NCBI GenBank assembly: GCA_012911965.1
Contig: SMDP01000009.1
Span: 1-43,736, forward strand
DNA: 43,736 bases
Source of the DNA: Geitlerinema sp. P-1104
Lineage (GTDB): Bacteria > Cyanobacteriota > Cyanobacteriia > Cyanobacteriales > Geitlerinemataceae
Direction of reading: 5' to 3'
Shown here: positions 17,246 to 27,523 of the stretch, piece after piece
Layout: the number at the start of each line of letters is the position of its first letter
Position numbering within the stretch: the stretch's first letter is position 1
Program-made: the position numbers and the translations under genes
The notes under the pieces: generated by a model
Told to the model about the DNA's origin: nothing
What the model saw: only the letters and a program-made list of their open reading frames with translations
The model's database searches: none

Positions 17246-17596
17246 TTAGACCAGTTCGATAATCGCCATTTTCGCGTTGTCACCACGACGATTCACGGTG
17301 CGCAGAATCCGGGTATAGCCGCCATTGCGACTCCCATAGCGTTCATTAACCCCAGCAAACAGGGCATGAACCAGTTGGGGGTCATACATATACCCCAGGG
17401 CCCGACGGCGAGCGGCTAGAGTTCCTTCCTTGGCCAAGGTAATCATATGCTCGGCTTCGGAACGGACAGCTTTGGCCCGGGTTTTGGTGGTGGTAATCCG
17501 TCCATGACGGATTAATTCGGTTGTCAGCGATCGCAAGAGTGCTTTACGCTGATCGGCAGGTTTGCCGAGTTGAGGGACACGACAAGAGTGACGCAT
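17246..17596 (-). CDS. rplQ: 50S ribosomal protein L17
   Basis: A 116-residue L17 beginning [21 protein letters not shown], with [18 protein letters not shown] and the C-terminal [15 protein letters not shown]17 sits near the exit tunnel. It follows rpoA after 81 bases and precedes truA by four. Confidence 0.97.
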   Translation of the reverse strand: MRHSCRVPQLGKPADQRKALLRSLTTELIRHGRITTTKTRAKAVRSEAEHMITLAKEGTLAARRRALGYMYDPQLVHALFAGVNERYGSRNGGYTRILRTVNRRGDNAKMAIIELV

Positions 17597-17677
17597 AATA
17601 CTTTGAGCTAAACAATGAGCTAAACAGTGAACCCAACCTGAGCCACAGGGATCGAGCCGTGACGGGCCAGACGGGAC

Positions 17678-18619
17678 TTAGGCTTTGGCTTTCTCTTGAG
17701 GAAGGGTAATCCCCAAACGTTGTTGAAGTGCGTCGATCACCTCTTCTGCCGATTTTTGACCGAAGTTCTTAATTTCTAAGAGATCTTCTTGGGAGTAATC
17801 CAGTAAATCAGCAACGGAGTTGATCTGAGCACGTTTGAGACAGTTATAAGCCCGAACCGACAGTTGCAATTCCTCGATGGGAATTTGGCTGGTGGGGTCT
17901 TCGTCGGGGGTGTAATCGTCTTTAAGCGATTCGAGGGTAATATCTTGCAGAGGTGTAAACAACTCTACCAAGATTTTGGCGGCTTGGCTGAGGGCTTCCT
18001 GGGGTGAGATACTCCCATTAGTCCAAATTTCCAGGATGAGCCGATCCTTATCCAGGGAGCCGCCAATACGTGCGTCTTCTACGGTGTAGTTGACTTTGCG
18101 GACCGGCATAAACACGGCATCGATTTGTAGAAAATCCAGAGAACCGCCTTCATCGCGACTGCGGTCTACGGAACGATAGCCGGTTCCGGTCTCGATTTTG
18201 AACTCCATCTCTAGGGTTGCCCCTTCTGCCAAGGTCGCGATGTACTGGTTGGCTGAGGTGGGTTCAACCTCAGATGGGAGATCAAAATTTTCGGCACTGA
18301 CCATGGCTGGCCCTTGAACCATCAAACGGCCGATGTGCGGTTGGCCGCCGTGGTTTTTGAGCACCACCTCTTTCATGTTCAGCAAGATTTCCAGAACATC
18401 CTCGCGAACGCCTGGAATGGTGGCAAACTCATGGTTCACACCGGCAATGCGGACAGCCGTTACGGCGGTTCCCTCAATGTTTGACAACAGGACTCGCCGT
18501 AAGGCATTACCAACGGTGGTTCCTTGTCCCCGTTCTAGGGGTTCGACCGTGAACTTGCCATATTGTCCTTGGTCTTTTTCAGTGTTACTTTCAACACATT
18601 CAATTTGAAACTGCGCCAC
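17678..18619 (-). CDS. rpoA: RNA polymerase alpha subunit
   Basis: The assembly subunit of RNA polymerase. The N-terminal dimerisation domain includes GQYGKFTVEPLERGQGTTVGNALRRVLL. The C-terminal DNA- and activator-binding domain includes LELSVRAYNCLKR-like residues and LLEIKNFGQKSAEEVIDAL. I place the start at the GTG at 18619 (VAQFQIECVES), 313 residues, because it matches the cyanobacterial N-terminus and a GGGAGG Shine-Dalgarno lies seven bases upstream; an ATG at 18649 is in frame but lacks this support. Confidence 0.96.
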   Translation of the reverse strand: MAQFQIECVESNTEKDQGQYGKFTVEPLERGQGTTVGNALRRVLLSNIEGTAVTAVRIAGVNHEFATIPGVREDVLEILLNMKEVVLKNHGGQPHIGRLMVQGPAMVSAENFDLPSEVEPTSANQYIATLAEGATLEMEFKIETGTGYRSVDRSRDEGGSLDFLQIDAVFMPVRKVNYTVEDARIGGSLDKDRLILEIWTNGSISPQEALSQAAKILVELFTPLQDITLESLKDDYTPDEDPTSQIPIEELQLSVRAYNCLKRAQINSVADLLDYSQEDLLEIKNFGQKSAEEVIDALQQRLGITLPQEKAKA

Positions 18620-18754
18620 GGCGTGACCTCCCGAATACTGATTCCCCATGTGAAGCTGTTAGGCTTGGTGCATCTTGCTAAAGGCTTGACATTTACTAGC
18701 AAGTATGCTTACTGATTGGCGATCGCCGGTCATGAGCCTTGACCGCCCGCTGCG

Positions 18755-19147
18755 TTAGACCCGCCGACGTTTCGGGGGACGACAGCCGTTGTGAGGAATG
18801 GGGGTAATGTCACGGATGAGGGTGATTTCCAAACCCGCCCCTTGTAAGGCACGGATTGCGGTTTCACGACCGGCACCGGGGCCATTAACCATGACTTCAA
18901 TTTGGCGCATTCCTTGGTCACCGGCGCGACGAGCCGCACTTTCAGCCGCCGTTTGAGCCGCATAGGGAGTTCCTTTTTTGGCCCCCTTGAAGCCGCTCGA
19001 ACCGGCAGAAGCCCAGGAAATCACTTCACCCCGTGAGTCGGTGATGGTGACGATGGTGTTATTGAAGGTGGATTGAATGTACGCCACGCCATTGGGGACG
19101 TTGCGTTTTTGCTTCCGTGGACCGGATTTTTTAGGTTGTCTCGCCAT
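18755..19147 (-). CDS. rpsK: 30S ribosomal protein S11
   Basis: A 130-residue S11 with [23 protein letters not shown] and the conserved [20 protein letters not shown] end. It forms part of the platform that holds mRNA at the exit site. Gaps to rpsM and rpoA are 112 and 135 bases. Confidence 0.98.
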   Translation of the reverse strand: MARQPKKSGPRKQKRNVPNGVAYIQSTFNNTIVTITDSRGEVISWASAGSSGFKGAKKGTPYAAQTAAESAARRAGDQGMRQIEVMVNGPGAGRETAIRALQGAGLEITLIRDITPIPHNGCRPPKRRRV

Positions 19148-19259
19148 AATAAATTGTGGTTAGGATGAGGGTTCGCAGTGGATGGGCCGTCTGGCCCCAA
19201 GTCGAGGATGGGTATCCCTAAGCCTCCTGGTGTCTCATGAGGCCCCCAGAAGAGGTCGA

Positions 19260-19643
19260 TTATTTCTTCAAGCCGGGTTTTTTCTTCCCAGCCACGGTGC
19301 GACGGGTTCCGCGACGAGTCCGACCGTTGGTGCGGGTGCGTTGTCCACGAACGGGAAGTCCCATCCGATGACGGCGACCGCGATAACAGCCGATATCGAC
19401 GAGTCGTTTGACGTTCATCGTTTCCCAACGACGCAAATCCCCTTCGATTTGGTAGGTCTCTTCAATATGCTGCCGCAGGCTGGCCACGTCGCTATCGCTG
19501 AGGTCTTTGACGCGGGTGTCCGGGTTTACTTCGGTAGCCGCTAAAATCGCTTGCGATCGCTTCAGGCCAATGCCGTAAATATAGGTCAGTCCAATTTCAA
19601 TGCGTTTGTCGCGGGGGAGGTCAACTCCTGCAATCCGTGCCAT
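19260..19643 (-). CDS. rpsM: 30S ribosomal protein S13
   Basis: A 127-residue S13 starting [22 protein letters not shown], with the basic tail [23 protein letters not shown] that touches the P-site tRNA. It is preceded by rpmJ after a 167-base gap that contains short hairpins but no further gene. Confidence 0.98.
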   Translation of the reverse strand: MARIAGVDLPRDKRIEIGLTYIYGIGLKRSQAILAATEVNPDTRVKDLSDSDVASLRQHIEETYQIEGDLRRWETMNVKRLVDIGCYRGRRHRMGLPVRGQRTRTNGRTRRGTRRTVAGKKKPGLKK

Positions 19644-19810
19644 GGTTTTTCCTTATGATGAAATTCGTCGTGTAGTTGGCAACTCTGTTGCCGGGGTGGG
19701 GGAGTTCTGGCTAGCTCCACCCTCTGAGTGAATGGTTTGGGGTATGATGGGGGTCAGACCTAAGTCCGTTGTGAGTCTGAATTGGCTTTGGGCTTTGAAC
19801 CTTGCGGGGG

Positions 19811-19924
19811 TTAGCCCTGACGTTGTTTGTGCTTGGGATTGGGGCAAATCACCATAACGCGCCCGCGTCGTCGGATCACGCGACACTTTTCGCACATTTT
19901 TCGGACTGATGCTCGAACTTTCAT
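19811..19924 (-). CDS. rpmJ: 50S ribosomal protein L36
   Basis: A 37-residue gene read directly from the sequence: it starts [14 protein letters not shown] at 19924 and ends NPKHKQRQG before a TAA at 19811. The zinc ribbon is complete (two cysteines in CEKC, then a cysteine and histidine in ICPNPKH). L36 lies in the large subunit core. Its place between infA and rpsM is the standard one. Confidence 0.96.
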   Translation of the reverse strand: MKVRASVRKMCEKCRVIRRRGRVMVICPNPKHKQRQG

Positions 19925-20071
19925 GACTTCGGTTGCAATACTTACAAACTTGATATTATAACTGATTTTCAGTTTTGACGACAGGGAAATCGACTCCGAA
20001 GTGGAGCCAGACGTTGCGTCAAACTGAATTGAGATGAGGCCGTCGTCAGAGACCCCGGAGACAGATGACGG

Positions 20072-20296
20072 TTATTTTTTCCGCAACCGGTAGGTGATGC
20101 GGCCCTTTTCTAGGTCATAGGGGGTCAATTCGACTTTGACGCGATCGCCGGGCAGAATTTTGATGTAATTGCGGCGAATCTTCCCAGAAATGTGGGCAAG
20201 AACGTTAAAGCCGTTATCGAGATCCACTCGAAACATTGCGTTGGGAAGAGACTCGGTTACGGTCCCTTCCATCTCGATTAGGTCTTGTTTAGCCAC
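20072..20296 (-). CDS. infA: translation initiation factor IF-1
   Basis: A 74-residue IF-1 (OB fold) beginning [21 protein letters not shown] and ending [11 protein letters not shown]. The start is a GTG at 20296 with an AGGAG Shine-Dalgarno six to seven bases upstream; the upstream ATG frame would overlap adk and does not match the family. IF-1 binds the A site during initiation. Confidence 0.96.
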   Translation of the reverse strand: MAKQDLIEMEGTVTESLPNAMFRVDLDNGFNVLAHISGKIRRNYIKILPGDRVKVELTPYDLEKGRITYRLRKK

Positions 20297-20429
20297 GTAG
20301 GTCTCCTTTCTGTTCAACAAATTGGGGCGCTCGTGAAACGTGCGCGAACCGCAATCGCTCCCCAGGATCTCCCTCGGTATTCTATCAAAAAAACTGACAA
20401 AACACCTTGACAAATCCTTGAGTTTAGTG

Positions 20430-20981
20430 TCACGCCGCCAAACTTTGGCTGAGATGTTCCGTGACAGCATCCATCTCTTGGCTACCATCGATGGATAGCA
20501 AGCGCGACTGTTGCTCATAGAACTGAATCAGGGGAGCCGTCGCCTCACGATAGACCGCTAGGCGGTGACGAATCGTCTCCTCCTTATCATCCTGCCGGCC
20601 GCGAGCCATCAGTCGCTGCACAATCTCCTCATCCGGAACCGTGAAATTCACAGCGCGATCGCAGATCTGATGAATCTCAGCCAGCAACTCATCCAAGAAC
20701 TTCGCCTGAGACAAATTACGGGGAAAGCCATCCAAAATCCAGCCCGATTGAGCATCATCCTGTTGTAGCCTCTCCCGTACTAACCCCAAAATCAGCTCAT
20801 CGGGAACCAAATCCCCACGGTCCATATAGGACTGAGCCTTTTGTCCCAAGGGCGTTTGATTGGCAACCGCCTGGCGGAGAATATCCCCAGTAGAGATGTG
20901 AGGGATTCCCAAACGTTGAGAAACCCGTTGAGCCTGTGTACCTTTCCCCGCCCCTGGCGGTCCCAAAAAAATCAAACGCAT
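20430..20981 (-). CDS. adk: adenylate kinase
   Basis: A 183-residue adenylate kinase (ATP + AMP to 2 ADP). The P-loop is GPPGAGKGT at 7-15, then HISTGDILR, and the lid/AMP region [10 protein letters not shown]. It has the short lid form ([18 protein letters not shown]) without a zinc knuckle. It follows secY by six bases, as in many bacteria. Confidence 0.97.
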   Translation of the reverse strand: MRLIFLGPPGAGKGTQAQRVSQRLGIPHISTGDILRQAVANQTPLGQKAQSYMDRGDLVPDELILGLVRERLQQDDAQSGWILDGFPRNLSQAKFLDELLAEIHQICDRAVNFTVPDEEIVQRLMARGRQDDKEETIRHRLAVYREATAPLIQFYEQQSRLLSIDGSQEMDAVTEHLSQSLAA

Positions 20982-20987
20982 AAGTTT

Positions 20988-22289
20988 TTATTTCACCATT
21001 CCTTCATAACGCTGCGAGATGACATAAGTTTGAATCTGCTTTGCCGTCTCAATGGCAACCCCCACCAAAATCAATAGTGACGTTGCCCCAAACCCCTGAA
21101 AGGTTGTCACCCGAGTCGCGCTTTCCACAGCCGTTGGCACCGTCGCCACCACACCGAGGAACACCGCGCCCAAGAAGGTCAATCGGTTCAAAATCCGCTC
21201 AATATACTCGCTCGTGGCCCGCCCCGGGCGAATCCCCGGAATACTCGATCCCATTTTTTTCAGGTTTTGCGCCAAATCCACAGGATTGAGAATCAAAGAG
21301 GCGTAGAAATAACTGAAGAACAGAATCAGCACCAGGTAAAACAGAGCATAAAGCCAAGGAGTCGGACCCCCGGGACTCAAGTACTCAGAAATGCGAATCA
21401 GAGTCGGATTGTTCGTCGCACCCGCAATAATCCCCGGCAAAATCAAGAAACTTGAGGCGAAAATAATCGGCATCACCCCCCCCTGATTCAGACGTAGGGG
21501 CAGATAGTTGGTGCGTTCACGGTACAGACGACGACCCACCTGGCGACGAGCGGAGATAATCGGGATACGTCGTGCACCTTCCTGCACAAAGACAATCCCG
21601 ACAATGGTGACGAGGAACACCAGTAAGAGCAGAATCACCGGTCCGACAATGGACTGGTCTTGTTGCGCCAATTGGATGGTATCGCCTAAGGATCTCGGCA
21701 ACACGGCCACAATGTTGACAAAAATCAAGAGGGACGCACCATTACCGATACCACGCTCCGTAATTAACTCCGAGACCCACATCACAAACATCGCTCCTGT
21801 GACCAGAGCAATCATTGTCTGAGTCACAAACAGCGGTCCTGGGTCATAGGCGTAAGCACTGGTCCAGAGGGCAATGCCGATACTTTGCAAAATCGCCACC
21901 CCCAGGGCAATGTAACGGGTAATTTGGGAAATCTTGCGTCGTCCTGCTTCCCCCTCGTTTTTCTGTAAGTCTTCCAACGTCGGCAACGCCGCCGTCAGGA
22001 GCTGAATGGCGATCGAGGCGTTAATAAAGGGCAAAATCCCTAGGGCAAAAATCCCCAAGGTTTGCAACCCTCCCCCCGAAAACGCATCGAGAAGTCCCAA
22101 AAAGGGGCTACCCTGCAAGTCGGCGGCGAAGCGCACTCGGTCAATGCCGGGAACTGGAAGATAAATTCCCAAGCGAACCACAAAAATTAAGCCAATGGTG
22201 ACCAGGATGCGGCCGCGAAGACCAGCCGCCTGGGCCATCTGCATAAATGTTTCCTGAGCCGTTGGTGCTTTATCTCGATTGACTACCAT
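20988..22289 (-). CDS. secY: preprotein translocase subunit SecY
   Basis: A 433-residue ten-helix membrane protein forming the Sec channel. Recognisable parts are FVVRLGIYLPVPGID, the plug region LLDAFSGGGLQTLGIFALGI, and the C-terminal EYIERILNRLTFLGAVFLG. In cyanobacteria it serves both plasma and thylakoid membranes. It is coupled to adk and follows rplO after 58 bases. Confidence 0.98.
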   Translation of the reverse strand: MVVNRDKAPTAQETFMQMAQAAGLRGRILVTIGLIFVVRLGIYLPVPGIDRVRFAADLQGSPFLGLLDAFSGGGLQTLGIFALGILPFINASIAIQLLTAALPTLEDLQKNEGEAGRRKISQITRYIALGVAILQSIGIALWTSAYAYDPGPLFVTQTMIALVTGAMFVMWVSELITERGIGNGASLLIFVNIVAVLPRSLGDTIQLAQQDQSIVGPVILLLLVFLVTIVGIVFVQEGARRIPIISARRQVGRRLYRERTNYLPLRLNQGGVMPIIFASSFLILPGIIAGATNNPTLIRISEYLSPGGPTPWLYALFYLVLILFFSYFYASLILNPVDLAQNLKKMGSSIPGIRPGRATSEYIERILNRLTFLGAVFLGVVATVPTAVESATRVTTFQGFGATSLLILVGVAIETAKQIQTYVISQRYEGMVK

Positions 22290-22347
22290 AACGGGAACCT
22301 CTAGCTGATACCTGTGAGCGTCGATTCAATACTCCGTGCCCCTTGCA

Positions 22348-22836
22348 TTACTCGGCGTTGTCAGCTTGAGTGCCGTTGTCAGAGGTGTTCCCAGTACTGA
22401 GTTCACAGCGACCGCCAGCAGCTTCAATTTTTTGACGGGCACTTCGAGTAAAGGCAGCAGCTGTCACGGTTAGAGCAACCGTTAACTCGCCATCACCTAA
22501 GATTTTGAGCGGACCTTGCTGAGAATTAACAATGTTCGCATCAAGCACGGAGGCTAAGGTCACCTCACTGTTCGCTGCAAACGAAGCCAGTTGACCCACA
22601 TTAACAATAGTGTACTGTTTCGGATTGATGACCGTAAAGTGCTTGAGCTTCGGCACTCGGCGATATAAGGGCATTTGCCCCCCTTCAAATCCCGGTCGGG
22701 TGCCGCCACCGGAACGAGACTTTTGGCCGCGCATTCCTTTGCCGCAGCTTGCCCCTTGTCCGGCAGCAATCCCACGACCGAGACGACGGCGGCGTTTTTT
22801 AGAGCCGGGTTGCGGCTGAACGTCTTGTAATCTCAT
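22348..22836 (-). CDS. rplO: 50S ribosomal protein L15
   Basis: A 162-residue L15 from the ATG at 22836: [22 protein letters not shown], then [29 protein letters not shown]. The C-terminus has an extra polar tail ([16 protein letters not shown]). The longer frame upstream was rejected because it reads through the intergenic gap. Confidence 0.97.
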   Translation of the reverse strand: MRLQDVQPQPGSKKRRRRLGRGIAAGQGASCGKGMRGQKSRSGGGTRPGFEGGQMPLYRRVPKLKHFTVINPKQYTIVNVGQLASFAANSEVTLASVLDANIVNSQQGPLKILGDGELTVALTVTAAAFTRSARQKIEAAGGRCELSTGNTSDNGTQADNAE

Positions 22837-22962
22837 GATGTATAACAGTGAACAGTGAACAGTTTGCCTGGGCGGTGCCCATGGGGTCGCCCGCAAGTAA
22901 ACAGCGAACCCTGGGGTCAACTGTTAACCGAATTGGGGACGTGAGTGATGCCGATGGGGTCT

Positions 22963-23496
22963 TTAGGAAAAGACTTGCTCTAAGGGAATATCCCGTTCTT
23001 TGGCCACATCGCCAAAGGTGCGCAAGGCTGAAAGTCCATCGACGGCGGCGCGAGCATTATTTAGGGGGTTGCTCGACCCGAGTTGTTTGGCGAGGATATT
23101 GCGAACACCTGCCAGTTCGAGAACAGTCCGAACTGCACCCCCGGCAATAACCCCAGTACCAGCGGAAGCGGGACGCATCATGACGCGAGCGCCTCCAGCT
23201 TCGCCATTGACCCGGTGGGGAATGGAACTGGCTTTGTTTAGAGGAACGGTCACGGTGTGTTTTTTGGCATCGGCGACACCTTTTTTCACGGCACCGATGA
23301 CATCACCGGCTTTGCCGACACCCACGCCGACTTGTCCTCGTTCGTTGCCAACGACAACAATGGCGCGGAAGCTGAGTTTTTTACCACCTTTGACCACTTT
23401 GGTGACGCGGCGAATCTGGACGACGCGCTCTTGCCATTCGGAGTCTTTTTCGCGGTTACGGTTGCCTTTTTTGCGACGATCGCGTTGTTCTGCCAT
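22963..23496 (-). CDS. rpsE: 30S ribosomal protein S5
   Basis: A 177-residue S5 with a charged N-terminus, then [38 protein letters not shown] and [20 protein letters not shown]. It lines the mRNA entry and affects fidelity. It lies 38 bases after rplR and 126 before rplO. Confidence 0.98.
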   Translation of the reverse strand: MAEQRDRRKKGNRNREKDSEWQERVVQIRRVTKVVKGGKKLSFRAIVVVGNERGQVGVGVGKAGDVIGAVKKGVADAKKHTVTVPLNKASSIPHRVNGEAGGARVMMRPASAGTGVIAGGAVRTVLELAGVRNILAKQLGSSNPLNNARAAVDGLSALRTFGDVAKERDIPLEQVFS

Positions 23497-23534
23497 GTTG
23501 GATCCTGTCGTGCGTAGTACGTTTGAGGGACGTT

Positions 23535-23897
23535 TTAGAACTGAAGACCCGCTTCACGAGCGGCTTCAGCTAAGGCTTGCACTCGACCGTGGTAGAGGTT
23601 GCCCCCGCGATCAAATACAACTTTGTCAATGCCTTTGTCCAGAAGGCGCTTGGCAATCAATTCACCAACTTTAGCCGAAGCGTCACAGGTTGCGCCCCCG
23701 GAGAGATTCGCCCGTAAATCGGGGTCGAGGGTGGAGGCAGCGGCTACGGTGTGATGTTCGGTATCATCAATTGCCTGAACGTAAATGTGCTGGTTGGAAC
23801 GGAAGACTGCCACTCTCGGGCGTTCCGTGGTTCCCTGCACTTTACGGCGAATCCGACGATGTCGGCGATGGGTGGACTGCGTTCGGGTCAGTTTCAT
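23535..23897 (-). CDS. rplR: 50S ribosomal protein L18
   Basis: A 120-residue L18 that binds 5S rRNA: basic N-terminus with [20 protein letters not shown], then HIYVQAIDD and the end [26 protein letters not shown]. Confidence 0.98.
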   Translation of the reverse strand: MKLTRTQSTHRRHRRIRRKVQGTTERPRVAVFRSNQHIYVQAIDDTEHHTVAAASTLDPDLRANLSGGATCDASAKVGELIAKRLLDKGIDKVVFDRGGNLYHGRVQALAEAAREAGLQF

Positions 23898-23975
23898 AGT
23901 GACAATAGGGAATCGGCGTTTGAAAAGCCTGGAGGTAAAAGGAAATTAAAAGCCTGAGGGCATTGCCAGAGGAAA

Positions 23976-24518
23976 TTATTTTTTCCCGGCTTTCCCGGCT
24001 TTACGACGGACTTGTTCACCAGCGTAGCGAATCCCTTTGCCTTTATAGACTTCAGGGGGACGCACGCCACGAATTTGTGCCGCGACGTTACCAACGATTT
24101 CTTTGTTAATCCCTTTAACAATGACGTTGGTGTTGTTTTCGACGCTGATATCAATGCCATCGGGAGGATTGAGTTCAAAGGGTTGACTGTAGCCAACATT
24201 GAGAATCAGTTTCCGCCCTTGGACTTGGGCGCGATAACCCACGCCTTGGATTTCGAGTCGCCGTTCAAAGCCTTTAGAGACTCCATCGACCATGTTGGCC
24301 AGGAGGGTGCGGCTGAGTCCGTGACGAGCGCGGGATGGGCGGGACTCATCGCGACGTGTAACGAGGAGCGTTCCGTCGTCTTCCTGGGTGAAGCTGACTT
24401 CACGGGGGAAGTCTCGTGAGAGTTCCCCTAGGGGACCTTTGACGGACACAGCTTGTCCGTCAATGTTGACGGTGACGTTCTTGGGAATGGGTATAGGACG
24501 TTTGCCAATTCGAGACAT
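23976..24518 (-). CDS. rplF: 50S ribosomal protein L6
   Basis: A 180-residue L6 starting MSRIGKRPIPIPKNV, with VKGPLGELSR, and ending VRPPEVYKGKGIRYAGEQVRRKAGKAGKK. Two related half-domains are as usual. Gaps of 50 and 78 bases separate it from rpsH and rplR. Confidence 0.98.
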   Translation of the reverse strand: MSRIGKRPIPIPKNVTVNIDGQAVSVKGPLGELSRDFPREVSFTQEDDGTLLVTRRDESRPSRARHGLSRTLLANMVDGVSKGFERRLEIQGVGYRAQVQGRKLILNVGYSQPFELNPPDGIDISVENNTNVIVKGINKEIVGNVAAQIRGVRPPEVYKGKGIRYAGEQVRRKAGKAGKK

Positions 24519-24568
24519 TGCGGTTTCTCTGCGGTTGTCTTACGGGTGGAACGGGATGAGAGAAGGGT

Positions 24569-24970
24569 CTAGTAGACGTAGCAGAGAACTTCTCCGCCAA
24601 CGCCTTGGCGACGGGCTTCGCGATCGGTCATGATCCCGTGGGAGGTGGAAATGATAGCAACACCGATTCCACCTAAGATGCGAGGGAGTTCTTTCCGATT
24701 GGAATAGACTCGTAAGCCCGGCTTGCTGACGCGCTTAAGCTTCTTGATGGTGGGTTGGCGATGTTTGCCTTTGTACTTGAGTGAGATGACGATATGGCGG
24801 TTGATGCCTTCGCCTTCTTCTGTGAAATTTGAAATGAAGCCTTCGTCTTGTAAGACTTGGGCAATGCTGCGCGTCATCTTGGTGGACGGCACTTGCGTCG
24901 TGTCGTGTCGCGCCAAGGTGGAATTGCGAATGCGCGTCAGCATATCTGCAATGGTGTCGTTAGCCGCCAT
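24569..24970 (-). CDS. rpsH: 30S ribosomal protein S8
   Basis: A 133-residue S8 with [14 protein letters not shown] at the start and [27 protein letters not shown] at the end. It follows rplE after 23 bases. S14, which lies between L5 and S8 in many bacteria, is not here; in cyanobacteria it is usually elsewhere. Confidence 0.98.
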   Translation of the reverse strand: MAANDTIADMLTRIRNSTLARHDTTQVPSTKMTRSIAQVLQDEGFISNFTEEGEGINRHIVISLKYKGKHRQPTIKKLKRVSKPGLRVYSNRKELPRILGGIGVAIISTSHGIMTDREARRQGVGGEVLCYVY

Positions 24971-24993
24971 AGTTTCCTCTTATCTAACCTGCC

Positions 24994-25539
24994 TCAATTA
25001 CTGCGGAAGGGCATTCCCATTTCCTTGAGCAACGCACGACCTTCTTCGTCGGTGTTCGCTGTCGTGACAATGGAAATATCCATCCCCCGCAACTGGTCAA
25101 TACTGTCGTAATCCACTTCGGGGAAGATCAATTGTTCACGGACCCCGAGGGTGTAGTTACCTCGACCATCAAAACTTTTGGGACTAATGCCACGAAAGTC
25201 ACGAATCCGGGGTAAAGAAATGCTGATCAACCGGTCGAGAAAGGCATACATCCGTTCTCGACGGAGGGTCACCATGACCCCAACGGGCATTCCTTCGCGG
25301 ACTTTGAAGCCAGCAATGGATTTTTTAGCGCGAGTAACCACGGGCTTTTGACCCGTGATGACGGCGAGTTCCCGCAGGGAGGATTCGAGGGCTTTGGCGT
25401 TTTGGGACGCTTCCCCTAAGCCTCGGTTCACGGTGATTTTGGAGAGTCGGGGGACTTCGTGGATGTTCTCGTAGTTAAACTCGGATTTGAGTTTCGGAAC
25501 AATGGTCTCTAAGTAGAGGGTTTTGAGTCGCTGTGTCAT
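24994..25539 (-). CDS. rplE: 50S ribosomal protein L5
   Basis: A 181-residue L5 (5S rRNA binding): [38 protein letters not shown], and the C-terminal [27 protein letters not shown]. Confidence 0.98.
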   Translation of the reverse strand: MTQRLKTLYLETIVPKLKSEFNYENIHEVPRLSKITVNRGLGEASQNAKALESSLRELAVITGQKPVVTRAKKSIAGFKVREGMPVGVMVTLRRERMYAFLDRLISISLPRIRDFRGISPKSFDGRGNYTLGVREQLIFPEVDYDSIDQLRGMDISIVTTANTDEEGRALLKEMGMPFRSN

Positions 25540-25611
25540 GATCGTGATGTCTCGATGATGTCCTGGTCTGGGTCAGGACTGAGTCCGGGGTGCGATCGCC
25601 CGAGTTGATAG

Positions 25612-25965
25612 TTAGTCAATGATCTCGCCAGTTTTTTTGAGCTTTCTGACTTTACGACCGTCTTCAGTAAAGGTATAGCAAGCCCGACTGGCCACTTTTT
25701 CTTTATTGGAGTAGAGCATGACATTCGAGCTGTGAACCGGGGCTTCATAGGTATTGATGCTACCGGATTCACCCTCTTGGGTGGGTTTGACATGCTTGGT
25801 GCGAATGTTGACGCCTTTGACAATCACCTGACTGGTTTCAGGGATGGCTCGCAGGACTTCGCCCACTTTACCTTTATCCTTACCGGCGATCAGTTGGACG
25901 GTATCGCCAGTTTTGACATGCATTTTGTGGCGGACGGGGGTGGTTTGGCGTTGTTTCTTAGCCAT
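25612..25965 (-). CDS. rplX: 50S ribosomal protein L24
   Basis: A 117-residue L24 with a KOW motif: [24 protein letters not shown], then [19 protein letters not shown]. It starts directly after the rplN stop with no gap. L24 starts large-subunit assembly. Confidence 0.98.
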   Translation of the reverse strand: MAKKQRQTTPVRHKMHVKTGDTVQLIAGKDKGKVGEVLRAIPETSQVIVKGVNIRTKHVKPTQEGESGSINTYEAPVHSSNVMLYSNKEKVASRACYTFTEDGRKVRKLKKTGEIID

Positions 25966-26331
25966 TTATAGGACCTCCGGCGCGAGGGATACAATTTTGG
26001 TGAAGTTTCTCTCCCGGAGTTCACGGGCAACGGGGCCGAAAACGCGAGTGCCTCGGGGATTTCCTTCGGGGTTGACAATCACAGCAGCGTTGTCATCAAA
26101 GCGAATGCTCATACCGCTTTCCCGCAAGAGATTTTTACGGGTGCGGACGATGACGGCGCGCACGATGTCCGATTTTTTGATGGGCATATTGGGGAGTGCG
26201 TCTTTGACGACGGCGATTACGGTATCGCCAACGTGGGCATAACGACGATTCCCCCCAAGGACGCGGATGCACATGAGCTTCCGCGCCCCGCTGTTGTCAG
26301 CTACATTGAGGTAGGTTTCTTTTTGAATCAC
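25966..26331 (-). CDS. rplN: 50S ribosomal protein L14
   Basis: A 121-residue L14: [27 protein letters not shown] and the end [18 protein letters not shown]. Abuts rplX without a gap. Confidence 0.98.
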   Translation of the reverse strand: MIQKETYLNVADNSGARKLMCIRVLGGNRRYAHVGDTVIAVVKDALPNMPIKKSDIVRAVIVRTRKNLLRESGMSIRFDDNAAVIVNPEGNPRGTRVFGPVARELRERNFTKIVSLAPEVL

Positions 26332-26385
26332 GGTCGGTCTCCCTTATGGGGGGTTCGGTGAACAAGGGAATGGCTCAGGGGAGGG

Positions 26386-26637
26386 TTAGACTCCGCTGGC
26401 GTGGCTGAGGGTTTCGACGATTACCCAGCGTTTTTCTTTGCTCAGAGGGCGGGATTCACGAATACGGACGCGATCGCCCTCGTTGCAGTCGTTGTTCTCG
26501 TCATGGGCTTTGTAGCGACGAGTTTGAACCATCGTTTTCCCATATTTGGGGTGAGGAACCCGAGTTTCCACAGCAACAACGACGGTTTTAGCCATTTTGT
26601 TGCTGACGACGGTGCCGATTCTTTCTTTAACTGCCAT
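26386..26637 (-). CDS. rpsQ: 30S ribosomal protein S17
   Basis: An 83-residue S17: [24 protein letters not shown], then [30 protein letters not shown]. An early 16S rRNA binder. It lies between rpmC and rplN. Confidence 0.98.
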   Translation of the reverse strand: MAVKERIGTVVSNKMAKTVVVAVETRVPHPKYGKTMVQTRRYKAHDENNDCNEGDRVRIRESRPLSKEKRWVIVETLSHASGV

Positions 26638-26696
26638 AACAAATGGGGATTTACAGATGTGTTAGGGGGTGAAGGGTCACAGTGAGGTCACTGCTC

Positions 26697-27035
26697 CTAC
26701 TCCTCTTCAGCGGTGGCTTCTTCAGCAGGAGCTTCGGAGGGGGCTGGGGCTTCGCTAGCGTCCACAACGGGGGTAGCTGCGGTTGACACCTCAGAATCCG
26801 CCTCAGACTCCGCTTGAAGAGCTGCTTCACTGGCCGCTTGTCGCTTGAGTTCCCCTTCCACAGTTAGCAGTTGAGCTAAACGATGGCGCAGGTGTTTGAA
26901 CTGGTGGGTTTTCTCCAACTGTCCGGTGGCTTGTTGTAAGCGCAGATCAAACAGTTGTTTTTTGACCTCAAGAACCTGCTCAGCAATTTCCTCTTGGGAG
27001 AGGCTACGAACCTCTTCGATTTGGGGTAGAGCCAT
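26697..27035 (-). CDS. rpmC: 50S ribosomal protein L29 with an acidic Ala/Glu-rich tail
   Basis: From the ATG at 27035 the protein has 112 residues. Residues 1-68 are a normal L29: two helices with LSQEEIAEQVLEVKKQLFDLRLQ and RHRLAQLLTVEGELKR. The last 44 or so residues are an acidic, alanine-, proline- and glutamate-rich extension ending in APAEEATAEEE. L29 lies at the tunnel exit, so the tail would project near the nascent chain or its ligands. It follows rplP after seven bases. Confidence 0.95.
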   Translation of the reverse strand: MALPQIEEVRSLSQEEIAEQVLEVKKQLFDLRLQQATGQLEKTHQFKHLRHRLAQLLTVEGELKRQAASEAALQAESEADSEVSTAATPVVDASEAPAPSEAPAEEATAEEE

Positions 27036-27042
27036 AGTGAGT

Positions 27043-27456
27043 TTACTCTCCTTCGCGCTTGATAAACTTGGTCTTGATGGGCAATTTAAAGGATGCCAAG
27101 CGCATCGCCTCCCGAGCAGTTTCTTCGGGAACCCCGGCGATTTCAAACATCATGCGACCGGGTTTAACCACGGCAACCCAAAATTCAGGGTTACCTTTAC
27201 CCGAACCCATCCGGGTTTCAGCGGGGCGCATGGTCACAGGTTTATCCGGGAACAGACGAATCCAGATTTTTCCCCCGCGTCGGATGTAGCGGGTCATGGC
27301 ACGACGGCTGGCTTCAATTTGGCGGGAGGTAATCCAGGAGGGTTCAAGGGCCTGGAGTCCGAAATCACCGAAATCAACGGTGTTCCCACGGGTTGCTAAG
27401 CCGCGCATCCGTCCGCGATGTTGTTTGCGGAATTTAGTACGTTTGGGACTGAGCAT
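27043..27456 (-). CDS. rplP: 50S ribosomal protein L16
   Basis: A 137-residue L16 starting [19 protein letters not shown] at the ATG at 27456; a TTG two codons earlier is less likely. Core elements are [23 protein letters not shown] and [22 protein letters not shown]. It contributes to the A-site tRNA pocket. Confidence 0.98.
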   Translation of the reverse strand: MLSPKRTKFRKQHRGRMRGLATRGNTVDFGDFGLQALEPSWITSRQIEASRRAMTRYIRRGGKIWIRLFPDKPVTMRPAETRMGSGKGNPEFWVAVVKPGRMMFEIAGVPEETAREAMRLASFKLPIKTKFIKREGE

Positions 27457-27523
27457 GATCAACGGATCAAACGGTGGACAAGGGCAGGATGAGTCTCACA
27501 AGTGCCGAGGCTACGGGTGAGGT

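Noticed and set aside
24971-24993. Absence of S14 between L5 and S8, and of L30 between S5 and L15
   Set aside because: In cyanobacteria S14 is normally encoded elsewhere and L30 is missing from this cluster, so this is not unusual.
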